A stretch of DNA of 64,000 bases from Carex sylvatica (Eukaryota > Streptophyta > Magnoliopsida > Poales > Cyperaceae), in assembly GCA_964058845.1 (NCBI GenBank), contig CAXKVR010000423.1, positions 24,193 to 88,192 on the forward strand, written 5' to 3'. A program made the translations under genes and the position numbers. Below the pieces are notes generated by a model that saw only the letters and a list, made by a program, of their open reading frames with translations, made no database searches and had not been told where the DNA came from. Positions 21,093-31,701 of the stretch are shown here, piece after piece (within the stretch, counting starts at the first letter, position 1; each line of letters opens with the position of its first letter).

Positions 21093-23225
21093 TGTCTTAG
21101 CCATAGTCATCCCTATTTTGTAAGACAAAAACAGAATATAAGGCTGACAGCAGGTATCTCCCTCCCTTTTCATTTGGTAAACCTAAACTCTGGTAATATT
21201 TCAGAGCATACATCCAGAACCACTGGAGTGTAAAATTATTTTAGCAGGCTAGTGTATGTTGTTTACTTCTTGAAGTATCCTGAATTGATTTGAGGTGGTG
21301 CATTTCATCTTCTAGAGAACTTTGGGTCTCTGCATTCCCTTCATCTAATTTATTTATTTGTTTTTTTTTAATTCTAAAACTCTATATTAGCTATGACAAT
21401 CTATGAACCTTTTTTTGGTACTCTTGTGTATGATTGCATATGTAGTTAAAAACTTGTATACACAATTACCAACCATGGTACTTTTGGTAGCAACACATTA
21501 TTAACTCTACTAATAATTCCTAGTGCTTGCAGCTACAAAGTTAGATGGGGTTCAGAAGTAGAGTGGGTTAACATGCCACAACTGAAAAGTTGAGGGGGTT
21601 TACATGCAATTAAGTCAAACATGAGGGAGGTAAAGGAACCACACTGAAACTAATAGAATATAATTGTCTGAAATTGTGGGATTTGGAACAGAGCAGAGGT
21701 TGTCTAGCATGCTGTTCCAAGTCGAGCCCAATAACAGCAGTTGACGAGCCCTCCAAAGGTCTGAGGATACAGGGTCGAAGCGTTACTGGTGTAAAGAGAG
21801 GCAAAGGGAGCCTATCAGAGGATTTGTGGAGTACAAGCACGTATGAGATGGACAATAGCGCTCACCAGTCCCAGAGGAGTATTTCTTCCCTCAGCACTGC
21901 CATCGATCACACTGCCAGTAGTAGTAATGCAAATTTGACCCCGGGCGAATTTGTAAATCATGGTCTAATCCTTTGGAATCAGACCAGGCAGCAGTGGCTT
22001 GCAAACAAAAAGCCGCAGCCTTCTCATTCCCGCCCACACCATCCTAAAGAACCAAAATTAAGGTACTTACTGTTCTTTCTTTGTAAATTATATTGTAGTG
22101 TATGTTTTGGAAGATAGTTGGGATAACTTAAATTATACTTGTTGGTAGAAATGTCAATAATGAATTTTTTCCTGCAGTTACTTTTCCATAGCTTGGTTAG
22201 TTCTAGTTCAAGTATAATATCCCAGCTGGGGATGTAAACGGATCATTTAATATCCATTGGTATCTGGATTTGTATCCGGATATTGGCAGATACAGATATC
22301 GACGGATGCGGATACAAATTTCAATTTAAAAGTAGATATGGATAATTATCTGGATCCCGATTTTTTGGTATTCTGATATTTGTTCAAGATGCCCATATAT
22401 CATTGCAATTTGAACTTTGGAAGCTAATGTAAAATTTTATACCAACCCAATTGATAATCTTTAGGCCCAACTACTCAATTACATCTACTCACGTTTCGTA
22501 CTCGGTAGATTTATAATTCATTGTAACATTTGACAAATAAAATGATAATAATTACTGATAAATTTTTATTATTTTTTTGCAAGCAAGTTTTAAATATTAC
22601 GTCGCTGATGTTATGAATGCACATATAATATATGTTATTTTTTGTGAAACATTTGATAGTTCCATTCTAATATCTGATTATATCGTATTTTCTTATCTGT
22701 TCATTGTTTACTGTTTCGATCCATGTCCATATGTATATAATATCTTATCCCAATCTGTGTTAAGAGCCTACCCATATGGATATGGGTTGCCTATTGTCTG
22801 TCTGAATCTGATCCTTTTACACCGCTATTCCTGGCTCAATTGTAGGTTTAGTACCAGCCTTCCAATGTTGGTGGTGTGCCAGTTAAGCCTTTTACTGACA
22901 TATGACAGACCAAGCATACTACTAATGGGTGTATAATTATGCTGGCAGTAACAAAAAATTTATGAACAGCATACATATATTTTTTTTCTCATACATTTGG
23001 TCCTTTGCAGTTGGAGTGCGACGTATGAGAGTTTGCTGGGAACCAACAAGCCGTTTCCACAGCCTATTCCTCTCTCTGTAAGAATTCTTATCAGCAGCAT
23101 TATATTATCCCCTCTTATTCCCTTCATTTTACTTGATTTTATCTTCATAATTTGGTTATTTATGAGTGCAGGAAATGGTAGATTTCCTGGTGGACGTGTG
23201 GGAGCAAGAGGGGATGTATAATTAG
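20974..23225 (+). CDS. Gag1-like clamp (DUF4050) domain protein, four coding exons
   Basis: The spliced model is 20974-20982, 21692-22062, 23011-23077 and 23172-23225, all introns GT-AG, giving 166 residues. It starts M-H-G-S-R-G-C-L-A-C-C; Cys-rich N-termini of this kind are typical of the plant family. Conserved blocks are VDEPSKGLRIQGR, FWSTSTYEMDNS-like LWSTSTYEMDNS, EFVNHGLILWNQTRQQW, SWSATYESLLGTNKPFPQPI and the C-terminal EMVDFLVDVWEQEG. These match small plant proteins annotated with the Gag1-like clamp domain (PF13259); their biochemical role is not established. Exon junctions keep frame across all three introns and no stop occurs. The first exon is only three codons, so the start is inferred from phase (GGG followed by GTATGT). 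A CT-rich leader (about 20470-20695) probably has its own intron. Intron 1 has a 37-base C run; intron 2 holds a MITE. Confidence 0.9.
21056..21092 (+). repeat. Poly(C) run of 37 bases in intron 1
   Basis: An uninterrupted C run lies 73 bases after the first splice donor of the DUF4050 gene. It could form an i-motif, with a G-quadruplex on the other strand, and its length is likely to be variable or imprecise. Confidence 0.9.
22226..22832. mobile_element. MITE-like element in intron 2 of the DUF4050 gene
   Basis: The left end is CAGCTGGGGATGTAAACGG. The right end on the other strand contains GCGGTGTAAAAGGATC. The inside has many GGATA/TATCC motifs, as in the element at 1669-2032. No target duplication is clear. 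It accounts for much of the 948 bp intron and for the open frame seen at 22577-22936, which is not judged a gene. Confidence 0.5.
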
Positions 23226-23480
23226 ATGCTCCTCTGGAAAAGAAAAAAAAAAAAAAAAAGGTAAAGAGAGAGAGAGAGAGAGAGAGAGGAGAAAAATGGA
23301 AGGAACTTTGATGAACTATTATGCTATGTGTGGTTAAACTGTTTCAAGGAGTGGATGGAGAACCATTCTAGGAGCTGATGCGTATATTACTGATCCCTAG
23401 ATTGTCATGCGGCATCCCTCTACAATCAACTGTAACTGTGTTGTGTATTGTAATTTATTAGTCATTTTCTTGTTATTTGA
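23226..23480 (+). other. 3' UTR of the DUF4050 gene
   Basis: Follows the TAG at 23223-23225. It includes an A run and a (GA)n microsatellite at about 23265-23290. The U-rich stretch near 23440-23480 (TTGTATTGTAATTTATTAG) is a plausible poly(A) region. Confidence 0.5.
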
Positions 23481-24085
23481 GTGCTTATTTGACCTAAATG
23501 TGGCATCTGTTGGATTAAAATAGTATATCTTGAGAGCTGGCACTCCATTTCTTGTGCAAAATTCCTTGTTTTTTTATTTTGCAAATGTCTGTATATTATT
23601 TTCTTGTTTACTAGCATGACATTTGGTAACTCGCAAGAGGCAGGTCATGTTGTGACTATCAGCATCATAAATGCAGATACATAGTTGAGTGCAGTTGTAT
23701 TTTGTTCAGTATGATTTTAAGGTATTTTTGGGCTGATTGTTTGCTCATGAAGTGGGCTCAAATCACACTTCTGTAGTGAGATTTTGTGGTGGTTTTCTGT
23801 CTGAACTCTTTCCCTCGGTGTACTTTCTCACGAATCTGCTATAAAATATAAGTAAAGATGCTGAGAGTATTTGAAACAAGTTCAAACGCTTGTCGACTAT
23901 GGAAGTATCAGTTAAATTTGAATGGACTTAATATATTGAACAATTAAATATGTGCGGCATATGGAACAATTATGGCTTCGGCTAAATTTGATGTGGCTAA
24001 AAAGATGGTCGCAACAAGTTTTGCGTCATAAATTCATCCAAGAAGAGTCTTATCTAGAAGATAAATTTTTGAGATTCGCACAAAG
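23481..24085. other. Intergenic, no gene
   Basis: A+T-rich sequence between the DUF4050 gene and the Sirevirus-like element. Nothing recognised. Confidence 0.5.
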
Positions 24086-25454
24086 TGTTGGTTGTAGCAA
24101 TAATTTTTTTCGTTTATTTGACTAATTTGTAAAAACATACAATTATTGAATTTTACGAGTTCTTTTAGTTTTTAAAAATATGTAGATTCAAGTCAAATAG
24201 AATTGCATAATGGAATACTTTGACTGAAAAAATCATGAAGACACTTATCAAGAATTCGAATTGTAAAATCAGAAGCTTGGTAAAGTAAGTTTGAGGCTGT
24301 TTAAACAGGGATAAAATGTTGGTAACGTTTGTAAAACGTTGTAACATTTAGGCTGTCAAAAACGCCGAAGAAATAATTAATCAAACTCAGAAAATAACTT
24401 AAAACGTTGTAACGCTTTCCCAAAACGTTGTAATATTTTAAGTTGTCAGAACAGCTGAAATACAACTGTGCAGAATCAATCTGAAACGTTACAACATTTT
24501 AAAATCGTTGTAACGTTTTAGAGAGTGTCAAAACTGGTAAGCACAGCTGTCTAAATTCTACTTTAAACGTTGTAACGTTTCAAGAATGTCAGAACTGCTA
24601 AGCACAGCTGTCTAGATTCTACTTAAAACGTTGCAACATTTTACAACCATTATAACGTTTCAAGAGTGTCAGAGCTTTCAGCACAACTGTCTCAGAATTC
24701 AAAATCGAACGTTATAACGTTTTACAAATGTTGTAACGATTTAATTAATTCTAAGCTTTAGAAATTTCTATTTTTGATCAAGTTTGAGTCAGTGCAAAAC
24801 GTTACATAACGTTATACAATCATTGGTAACGTTTTGATCGATTAGCTGAGCTGTCAAAAAATTAAAATCCTAAATCGCATTTTGAACTAAAACTTTGTAA
24901 CGTTTTAGCCCACTTAGCTCATTTTTGAGTTGTTTCTATAAATATAGCTTTCTTCCAAAAGCATTCTAGCCGACCCTAAACTTCTAAAACACGATTTTCT
25001 GAGAGCTTTAGTTACTCCATTGTTGTGAGAGCTTAAAACTTCAAAATTCCTCAAACAACCTCAAACCCACTTCACTAATCTCAAGTTAGATTAGATTAGA
25101 GTGATTTATTGAGTGTTTCTCTTGAGTAGCTTAAACTTAGAGACATTGTTCTCATCTCTAGGAGGCCGTGTGACTTTCCTTGGTTGTAAGGGCTCGTCGG
25201 ATCTCGTTCTTAATTGGTCGATGGACTTTCCGCTTGGATTGTAAGGGCTCAATGGTTTACAAGTTGTAATTCTTTCATATTAGGTAATATAAAGACGCAC
25301 CTAGAAAAGGTTGTGAAGCCCCAGAGACGTAGGCCTTTGTTTTGCCGAACTCCGTTATCATCCCGCGTGTCAAATTTCTCTAAACTCTTCTATTTACTTT
25401 TAATTGCGATTATTTTCTGTTTTTAGAGCAATTAGTGGTGCCCCAAATTCAACA
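24086..25454 (+). repeat. 5' LTR of the Sirevirus-like element, rich in AACGTT palindromes
   Basis: Between about 24310 and 24910 the LTR carries many copies of AACGTTGTAACGTTTT-like units, often paired (for example near 24408, 24427, 24485 and 24565). A TATA box CTATAAATA is at 24936-24944. The last part holds a conserved box TTTTGCCGAACTCCGTTATC (about 25340) shared with the other LTR copies in the window. Confidence 0.92.
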
Positions 25455-25457
25455 AAG

Positions 25458-25469
25458 TGATATCAGAGC
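25458..25469 (+). promoter_or_regulatory. Primer-binding site of the Sirevirus-like element
   Basis: TGATATCAGAGC, three bases after the LTR, differs at one position from the copia consensus TGGTATCAGAGC complementary to initiator methionine tRNA. Confidence 0.8.
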
Positions 25470-25519
25470 AAGTTACTCAAATTAAGACACATTTAATTAG
25501 AGTTAGATCGACTTTACAA

Positions 25520-27910
25520 ATGGCACCTTATAGACACGTAAAGGAACCCCTAGTTTTTGGTAACACAAGCAAAACTTTATGCATTGGAAGAAAACCATGC
25601 ATAACTATCTAAACATTCTTGAGATATGGTATGTGATTGAAAAGAGATACATACCAAAATAGACCCCCACTCCTACCGAGGGTGCAAGTGATAGTCAAAG
25701 TGAGACTCTCGAATCCAAAGAAATAAAGAAAGATAATGATCTTGCAACCAATGTCATATTTAACTTAGTTAGTGAATCGGTTGCCTCAATCTTTGGTAGT
25801 TCCTCAACCGCAAAAGAAATGTGGGATGCTCTTGTAAACCGGTATGAGAGTAACTCCCAAATTAAACGTACCAAGATAACCGGTTTAGAGGCCAAATTTG
25901 AAAACTTTAAAGTAGAAGATGGTGAAAGCATTTAGGATATGTATAATAGACTTATGCATATTCAAAATGAATTTACCAAATTGGGAGGCCGCTTTCTAAT
26001 AATAAAGTTGTAGGTAAGCTATTGAGGGTGATGCTCATGAGAGATAGATGGTCCGAATTGGTGAGTGCACTAGAAGCAATTCAAGGCACGCATGACACAT
26101 TCATACCGGATGACCTTTATGCACATTTCCGTAGCTTTAAAGAGAAGCTTCGGCAATTCGGAGAGCTAAAGCAAAGCTCAAAATCCAAAACCGTGGCTTT
26201 TTCGGCACAAAACCGTAACTCCTCTAGCTCCTCAAATATCCGTTTATCAAATGATCAATTCATCAATAAAATTGACCATGAAACATCCAAAGATGCTCTT
26301 CTCTTATCCAAGATGTTCCAAGGGATGCTTGATTTCGAAAGAAAATACAACAAGGAAAGAGAAGAGAAAAGCAAACGAGTAATGTGTTTTGCTTGCTATA
26401 GAGAAGGTCACACCATCCAAACTTGCTTCAAACTCTTTCCTCAATTGAAGAATGTGGATGGTGAAGAGAAACAAGATAGAAAGCCAAGGCAAAAGTATGA
26501 AGGGTACAAAGGCAAAAAGAAGGCTAAAGCAATGCAAGCATTGTTCTCGGGTGATTGCGAGGTGGAGCAATCCGACCCGAAGTCAGAGAATGAATAAGAA
26601 ATCAACCTTGCATTGATGGTAAGTGTAGATAAAGATTCCTCTACAATTGACATGGACTCAATTATTACAAGCAAGAACATCACCGATGAGACAACCATCA
26701 ACTTTCTCATGGATCTTGCTAAATCAAGATACACCAAGAAGGGAGATGGTGAGATTGATGCATCAACAAGCTTTGCTAATGAGGTACATTCGAACTCTAG
26801 TATTGATGGTTATAAAACCGAAATTGAATTTAACAATGAAATTGAGGGTGATGAAGAATATAATGTAATAATTGATGAAGTCAATTATATTATTACCAAT
26901 GAGACAAGCAATTTCACCAATAAAATTCTAACACGGTATGATGATGAAACTAGGTGGCAATCTCTCCATGATGAGTCAAATAGAACCTTGGTTGAAAAGG
27001 AAGGTATTATTCAAAAATTAATTGCTAAAAATGACAAGTTAGAATGTGAGATTAGGAATTTAAAATTATCACATATAGGTGAAATATGCATATTAAAAGT
27101 GAAAATTCAAACTCATGAGACCGAAATAAGGGCATTAAGATATCCTAGTGAATCTTCAAATGTCACTAGTTTAGATCCTTACTATGTGGATAAATTGATC
27201 AATGGTCAATCTTATCGCAAAATAGACAAAATTGATCTTAGATTCGAGAAGGGTAAATCCTCATTCGAATCTAACTGCATACAAGGCCCGAAAAGAAAAG
27301 GAGAATATTATAAAATGTCAACTAAGGTTAATGAACAAAAATCTTTAAAAAAACTTAATTTTGATTGCAAGGAGTATACTACATTTCAATTCCACACCAA
27401 GAATGGTAATACTCCATTGCAAAAGAAATTAAGCAAAGAAAATACTTCTCAATCCTCAAATGCTAAACCTAATCATGCATTTAAGTATAAGTATAGTCAT
27501 ATAAATTATAAGAACAAAAATAATTTGCAAAGTAATGATAGGAACACTTTTAATCCAAAAGGGTCCAACAAAACTTATTTCAATGGACCCGATAGATGGT
27601 TTTATGAACTTAAAAATAAAAATAGTTTTCAAAATCATACTCAAATAAATGATCTATCAAGAGATGTTCCCGACATCACAAAAGATCATCTAAAGTTGCA
27701 AATAAGTCATTTGGTACACACAATAATAATTTGCATGAAGTGAAATACCAATACCCTTCCACTTTCAAACAAGGTTCTACTTCTCAAAAATCATCAATTA
27801 AATTGTGTAATTATTGTTGTAAAATTGGCCACACCTCTTTAGAATGTAGATTTAGGAATGCATACAACAAACAAAATATCGTTTGGGTTCCTAAAGCTAA
27901 TCTAGCTTAG
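25520..27910 (+). pseudogene. Decayed Sirevirus gag with two zinc knuckles
   Basis: Starts at ATG 25520 (M-A-P-Y). After a frameshift near 25570 it gives HNYLNILEIWYVIEKRYIP and KEMWDALVNRYESNSQIKR, the copia-type Gag (UBN2) pattern. The first CCHC knuckle is CFACYREGHTIQTC (about 26386-26427). A long charged, partly coiled-coil region follows, then a second CCHC knuckle CNYCCKIGHTSLEC (about 27805-27850), then WVPKANLA and a stop. Breaks include in-frame TAG near 25660, TAG near 25933, TAA at 26595-26597 and a frameshift near 27715. The end at WVPK is where the protease linker would begin in complete Sireviruses; it is absent. Confidence 0.85.
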
Positions 27911-28180
27911 ATAAACACTTAATCTCTCCTAACTTATTCAAATTGCCAAAAACAAAGGGAGAGATTAAAACAAGGTATATGTTAGTTACTATTTCAACAA
28001 TAACTAATATATACTTTGTAGGTGTGTTTGATTACAACTCAAAATGAAAGTGCTTGGATCAACAATAACTAATATAAACTTTCAGCGATCCGACTTTACC
28101 ACTACGCTTCAAGTGCCTTTCTCTTCTCGGATTGGTACTTAATTCTTTAATCGGTAATTTCTCAATTTTAACTCAATCTA

Positions 28181-29531
28181 ATGGCTCCAAAGAAAGGTGC
28201 GGTTTCTAAGGGCAAGAAAAGATTCCGATTAGGAATTGAGGAAGGTCAAGGTAGCGGTGCAAACCTTGAACCAAACTTTGAATTTGAACAAACCAACCAA
28301 TACTTGTTTCGGGATGCAACGGGATATAAGAACTTCATGTTCAATTTTAAGAACTGGCATTTATCGGATTGTTACTATTTTACTAAGGCATCGGTTACCT
28401 TTCGTCAACCCTAAGACGATAAAATCATTGAGCTTATAAACCATTGGAGGTGGGTCAATCTTAACCGCTTGTGAACCATATACCGATCTTCTTACACGAA
28501 CCTTCTATGTCAATCTTACAATTAAGAAAAACCCGTTCTATCTCACCACTTGGGTTTGCAGGAAAGAAATTCATCTCTCACTTGAGAATATGGCACAATG
28601 GCTTGAATTGCCGAATGAGGGTGAGGAAACATATATCTTGAGGGGTTGGACTCAAATGGCCGTTGATACGGCCAATCATTACAAGAAATGGTTTGACCGG
28701 AACAACATCGGTGGTGGTCCAGTCTATGTATCTCATCTTTCATCCATACATACATTGCTCTTCCTATTCATCAATAACATTATTGTCCTTAAATCCACCA
28801 TAAATACCAATCTTGAATGGAGACCTATGTACTACCTATGCCATCTCATTCAAAAGGATGACAAACAATTCAACATCTCATACATCATCCTTCATCACAT
28901 GTAAAGCGCTTTTGGAAGCACGGTGGCTCACTTGCCATATACCCATCTCATCTATAAAATCATTCGGGCAAATGGTATTGAAATACCGGAGGACCAACAC
29001 TACTTCTTTCCAATTAACTTAGTTTCTCAGTTAACTAAGATAAATTGGGTTCTAGTTACTGCAGCTTCGGGTTTAATGCACTATACTCCTGATCAACGGG
29101 ATATAAATCGGTGGATCAATAGCCAAGATGTTCTTCCAAATCAATATTGGGATCCCGAACAACATGAACAACAAGAAAATCCGGCACAAGTCCCACTATA
29201 CCAAGACCAATTCCCTCAATAATTTTCAATACCGGGCGGATTTCAACCACCACAAGGCACCGAAGCACAAATGGCTTGGATTTGCCAACAACTCTATGCG
29301 CAACGTATGGAGGCTTAAGAAATGAGAACTGAAATGAGAAACGAAATGAGAAATATACGCAATCAAGTCGATCTCAATGCAAGAAACATCGGCTTACTCC
29401 ATGACTCACAATCGAGTCTTACATCTCGATTCATAGTGGTGGATGGAGTTGCTTCAAGTACTTCGGATCCTCAAGGCGGTAACATTGATGAAGAAGAAGA
29501 GGAACCTCAAGCCGCTGGTCCATTGCATTAA
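28181..29531 (+). pseudogene. Decayed env-position ORF of the Sirevirus-like element
   Basis: ATG at 28181 opens MAPKKGAVSKGKKRF. Later segments in other frames read CRKEIHLSLENMAQWLELPN, HLPYTHLIYKIIRANGIEIP and, at the end, an Arg/Glu/Met repeat (EMRTEMRNEMRN) likely to form a coiled coil, closing in an acidic tail at 29531. The layout (basic start, globular middle, coiled-coil end) resembles the putative plant transposon protein domain and the env-like ORF found downstream of pol in many Sireviruses. At least three stops or shifts are present (near 28412, 28902 and 29317). No signal peptide or membrane segment is convincing. Confidence 0.65.
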
Positions 29532-30104
29532 TGAGGCAACGAGTAGCGAAATTTAATTTAAATTTAATTTGCAAATTTGGTTGCTATGAACTTTTATTCT
29601 CTTAGCTGCATGTTAAATTTGAATGTTAATTAGATTTAAATTGTAATGAGAATTGTTTGAATTGTTTGTGTTTGTTGAATTGTGGATTTAAGGGTTAAAT
29701 TGCATAATTGTTATATCTTATGAATTGTGAATTTTTTGATAGGATTAAAATGCAAAAATATCATTTGCATGACTTACTTGAATTGCTATATCGTGAAAAT
29801 TTATTGATTGATGATGATATGTATAAAAATGTAGGAAGTGATGTAAGAAGTGATGTAGAAATTGTATGAATTGATAACTTGTCAAGGGTTAAATTGCAAA
29901 ATTATTGAATGCCTATACTTGGAACCTTGATAAGTTATATGGAATGTTGAAACGCATAAAATGAATTGACTTGTATGCATATGTAAATATGCATGAATTG
30001 ATTCATCGAATGACAATTTTTATTTTAAAATATATTTGTCACTTGTTGCGAAAATGAAAGAATATACCCTCAATTATATTTTATTTTTCAGTATAATATT
30101 ACTA
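29532..30104 (+). other. A+T-rich spacer of the Sirevirus-like element
   Basis: Noncoding sequence between the env-position ORF and the purine-rich tracts; short repeated TTAAATTGCA and ATGAATTG motifs only. Confidence 0.6.
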
Positions 30105-30279
30105 AATTGAGGGGGAGTGCATATTTTGAGGGGGGGCACTTTGAAAATGTGCTTATTTTTCTTCCCTTCGTTGATTTTCAAAAGGGGGAGAAATTGGTAC
30201 TAATTGCTAGACAATGCAAAATTAGACTTATGCATTTACTCGCATTGTATGTTTTTGTAAATCGTCAAAAGGGAGAGAT
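30105..30279 (+). promoter_or_regulatory. Four purine-rich tracts before the 3' LTR
   Basis: TGAGGGGGAG (about 30108-30117), GAGGGGGGGC (about 30128-30137), CAAAAGGGGGAGAAATT (about 30179-30195) and TCAAAAGGGAGAGAT (about 30264-30279), the last abutting the LTR. Multiple polypurine tracts upstream of the LTR are a known Sirevirus feature. Confidence 0.8.
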
Positions 30280-31696
30280 TGTTGGTTGTAGTAATAATTT
30301 TTTTCGTCTATTTGACTAATTTGTAAAAACATACAATTATTGAATTTTACGATTTCTTTTAGTTTTTAAAAATATGTAGGTTCAAGTCAAATAAAATTGT
30401 ATAATGGAATACTTTGACTGAAAAAATCATGAAAACACTTATTAAGAATTCAAATTGTAAAATTAGAAGCTTGATAAAGTAAGTTTGAGGCTATTTGAAT
30501 AGGGATAAAATATTGGTAACGTTTGTAAAACGTTGTAACGTTTTAGGCTGTCAGAAACGCTAAAGAAATAATTGATCAAACTCAGAAAACAACTTAAAAC
30601 GTTGTAATGCTTTCTCAAAACGTTGTAACGTTTTAAGTTGTCAGAACAGCTGAAATACAAATGTGCAGAATCAATCTGAAATGTTACAATGTTTTAAAAT
30701 CGTTGTAACGTTTTAGATAATGTCAGAACTGGTAAGCACAGCTGTCTAAATTCTACTTTAAACATTGCAATATTTTACAAACGTTGTAACGTTTCAAGAA
30801 TGTCAGAACTGCTAAGCACAGCTGTCTAGATTCTACTTAAAACGTTGCAACGTTTTACAACCATTGTAACGTTTCAAGAGTGTCAGAGCTTTAAGCACAA
30901 CTGTCTCAGAATTCAAAATCGAACGTTATAACATTTTACAAATGTTGTAACGATTTAATTAATTCTAAGCTTTAGAAATTCCTGTTTTTGATCAAGTTTG
31001 AGTCAGTGCAAAACGTTACATAACGTTATACAATCGTTGGTAACATTTTGATCGATTAGCCGAGCTGTCAGAAAATTAAAACCCTAAATCGCATTTTGAA
31101 CTAAAATGTTGTAATGTTTTATAAAACGTTGTTAACGTGTTAGCTCACTTAGCTCATTTTTGAGTTGTTTCTATAAATAGGGCTTTGGACTTTCTTTCAA
31201 AAGCATTCTAGCCGACCCTAAACTTCTAAAACACGATTTTCTGAGAGCTTTAGTTACTCCATTGTTGTGAGAACTTAAAACTTTAAAATCCCTCAAACAA
31301 CCTCAAACCCACTTCACTAATCTCAAGTTAGATTAGATTAGAGTGATCTATTGAGTGTTTCTCTTGAGTAGCTTAAACTTAGAGACCTTGTTCTCATCTC
31401 TATGAGGCCGTGTGACTTTTCTTGGTTGTAAGGGCTCGCCAAATCTCGTTCTTAGTTGGCTGATTGACTTTCTTCTTGGATTGTAAGGGCTCAACGGTTC
31501 AAAAGTTGTAATCCTTTCGTATTGGGTAATAGAAATGCACACCTAGAAAAGGTTGCGAAGTCCTGGAGATGTAAGCTTTTGTTTTGCCAAACTCCGTTAT
31601 CATCCCGCGTGTCAAATTTCTCTATAGTCTTATATTTACTTTTAATTGTGTTTATTTTCTGTTTTTAAAGCAATTAGTGGTGCTCCAAATTCAACA
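30280..31696 (+). repeat. 3' LTR of the Sirevirus-like element
   Basis: Same ends and order as the 5' LTR with a TATA box at 31171-31180. It is longer by about 48 bp, chiefly from two extra AACGTT units (19 and about 21 bp, near 30766 and 31110) and a small insertion after the TATA box, plus scattered substitutions. The difference shows the insertion is older than the copia element. Confidence 0.92.
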
Positions 31697-31701
31697 TAAA
31701 G

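Larger units (their letters stand above)
24086..31696 (+). mobile_element. Sirevirus-like LTR retrotransposon lacking pol
   Basis: A 7611 bp element with LTRs at 24086-25454 (1369 bp) and 30280-31696 (1417 bp), both starting TGTTGGTTGTAG and ending CAACA. Flanks CAAAG (24081-24085) and TAAAG (31697-31701) differ by one base and are the likely 5 bp duplication. A primer-binding site and four purine-rich tracts are present. Internal content is a decayed gag followed after about 270 bp by a decayed ORF in the env-like position; no protease, integrase, RT or RNase H motif exists between them. The TGTTGG end, the two-knuckle gag and the repeated purine tracts are known Sirevirus traits. The element is non-autonomous. 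Confidence 0.9.

Noticed and set aside
22577..22936. A 119-codon open frame between exons 2 and 3 of the DUF4050 gene
   Set aside because: It lies in the intron, mostly in MITE-like sequence, and the flanking exons splice in phase around it.
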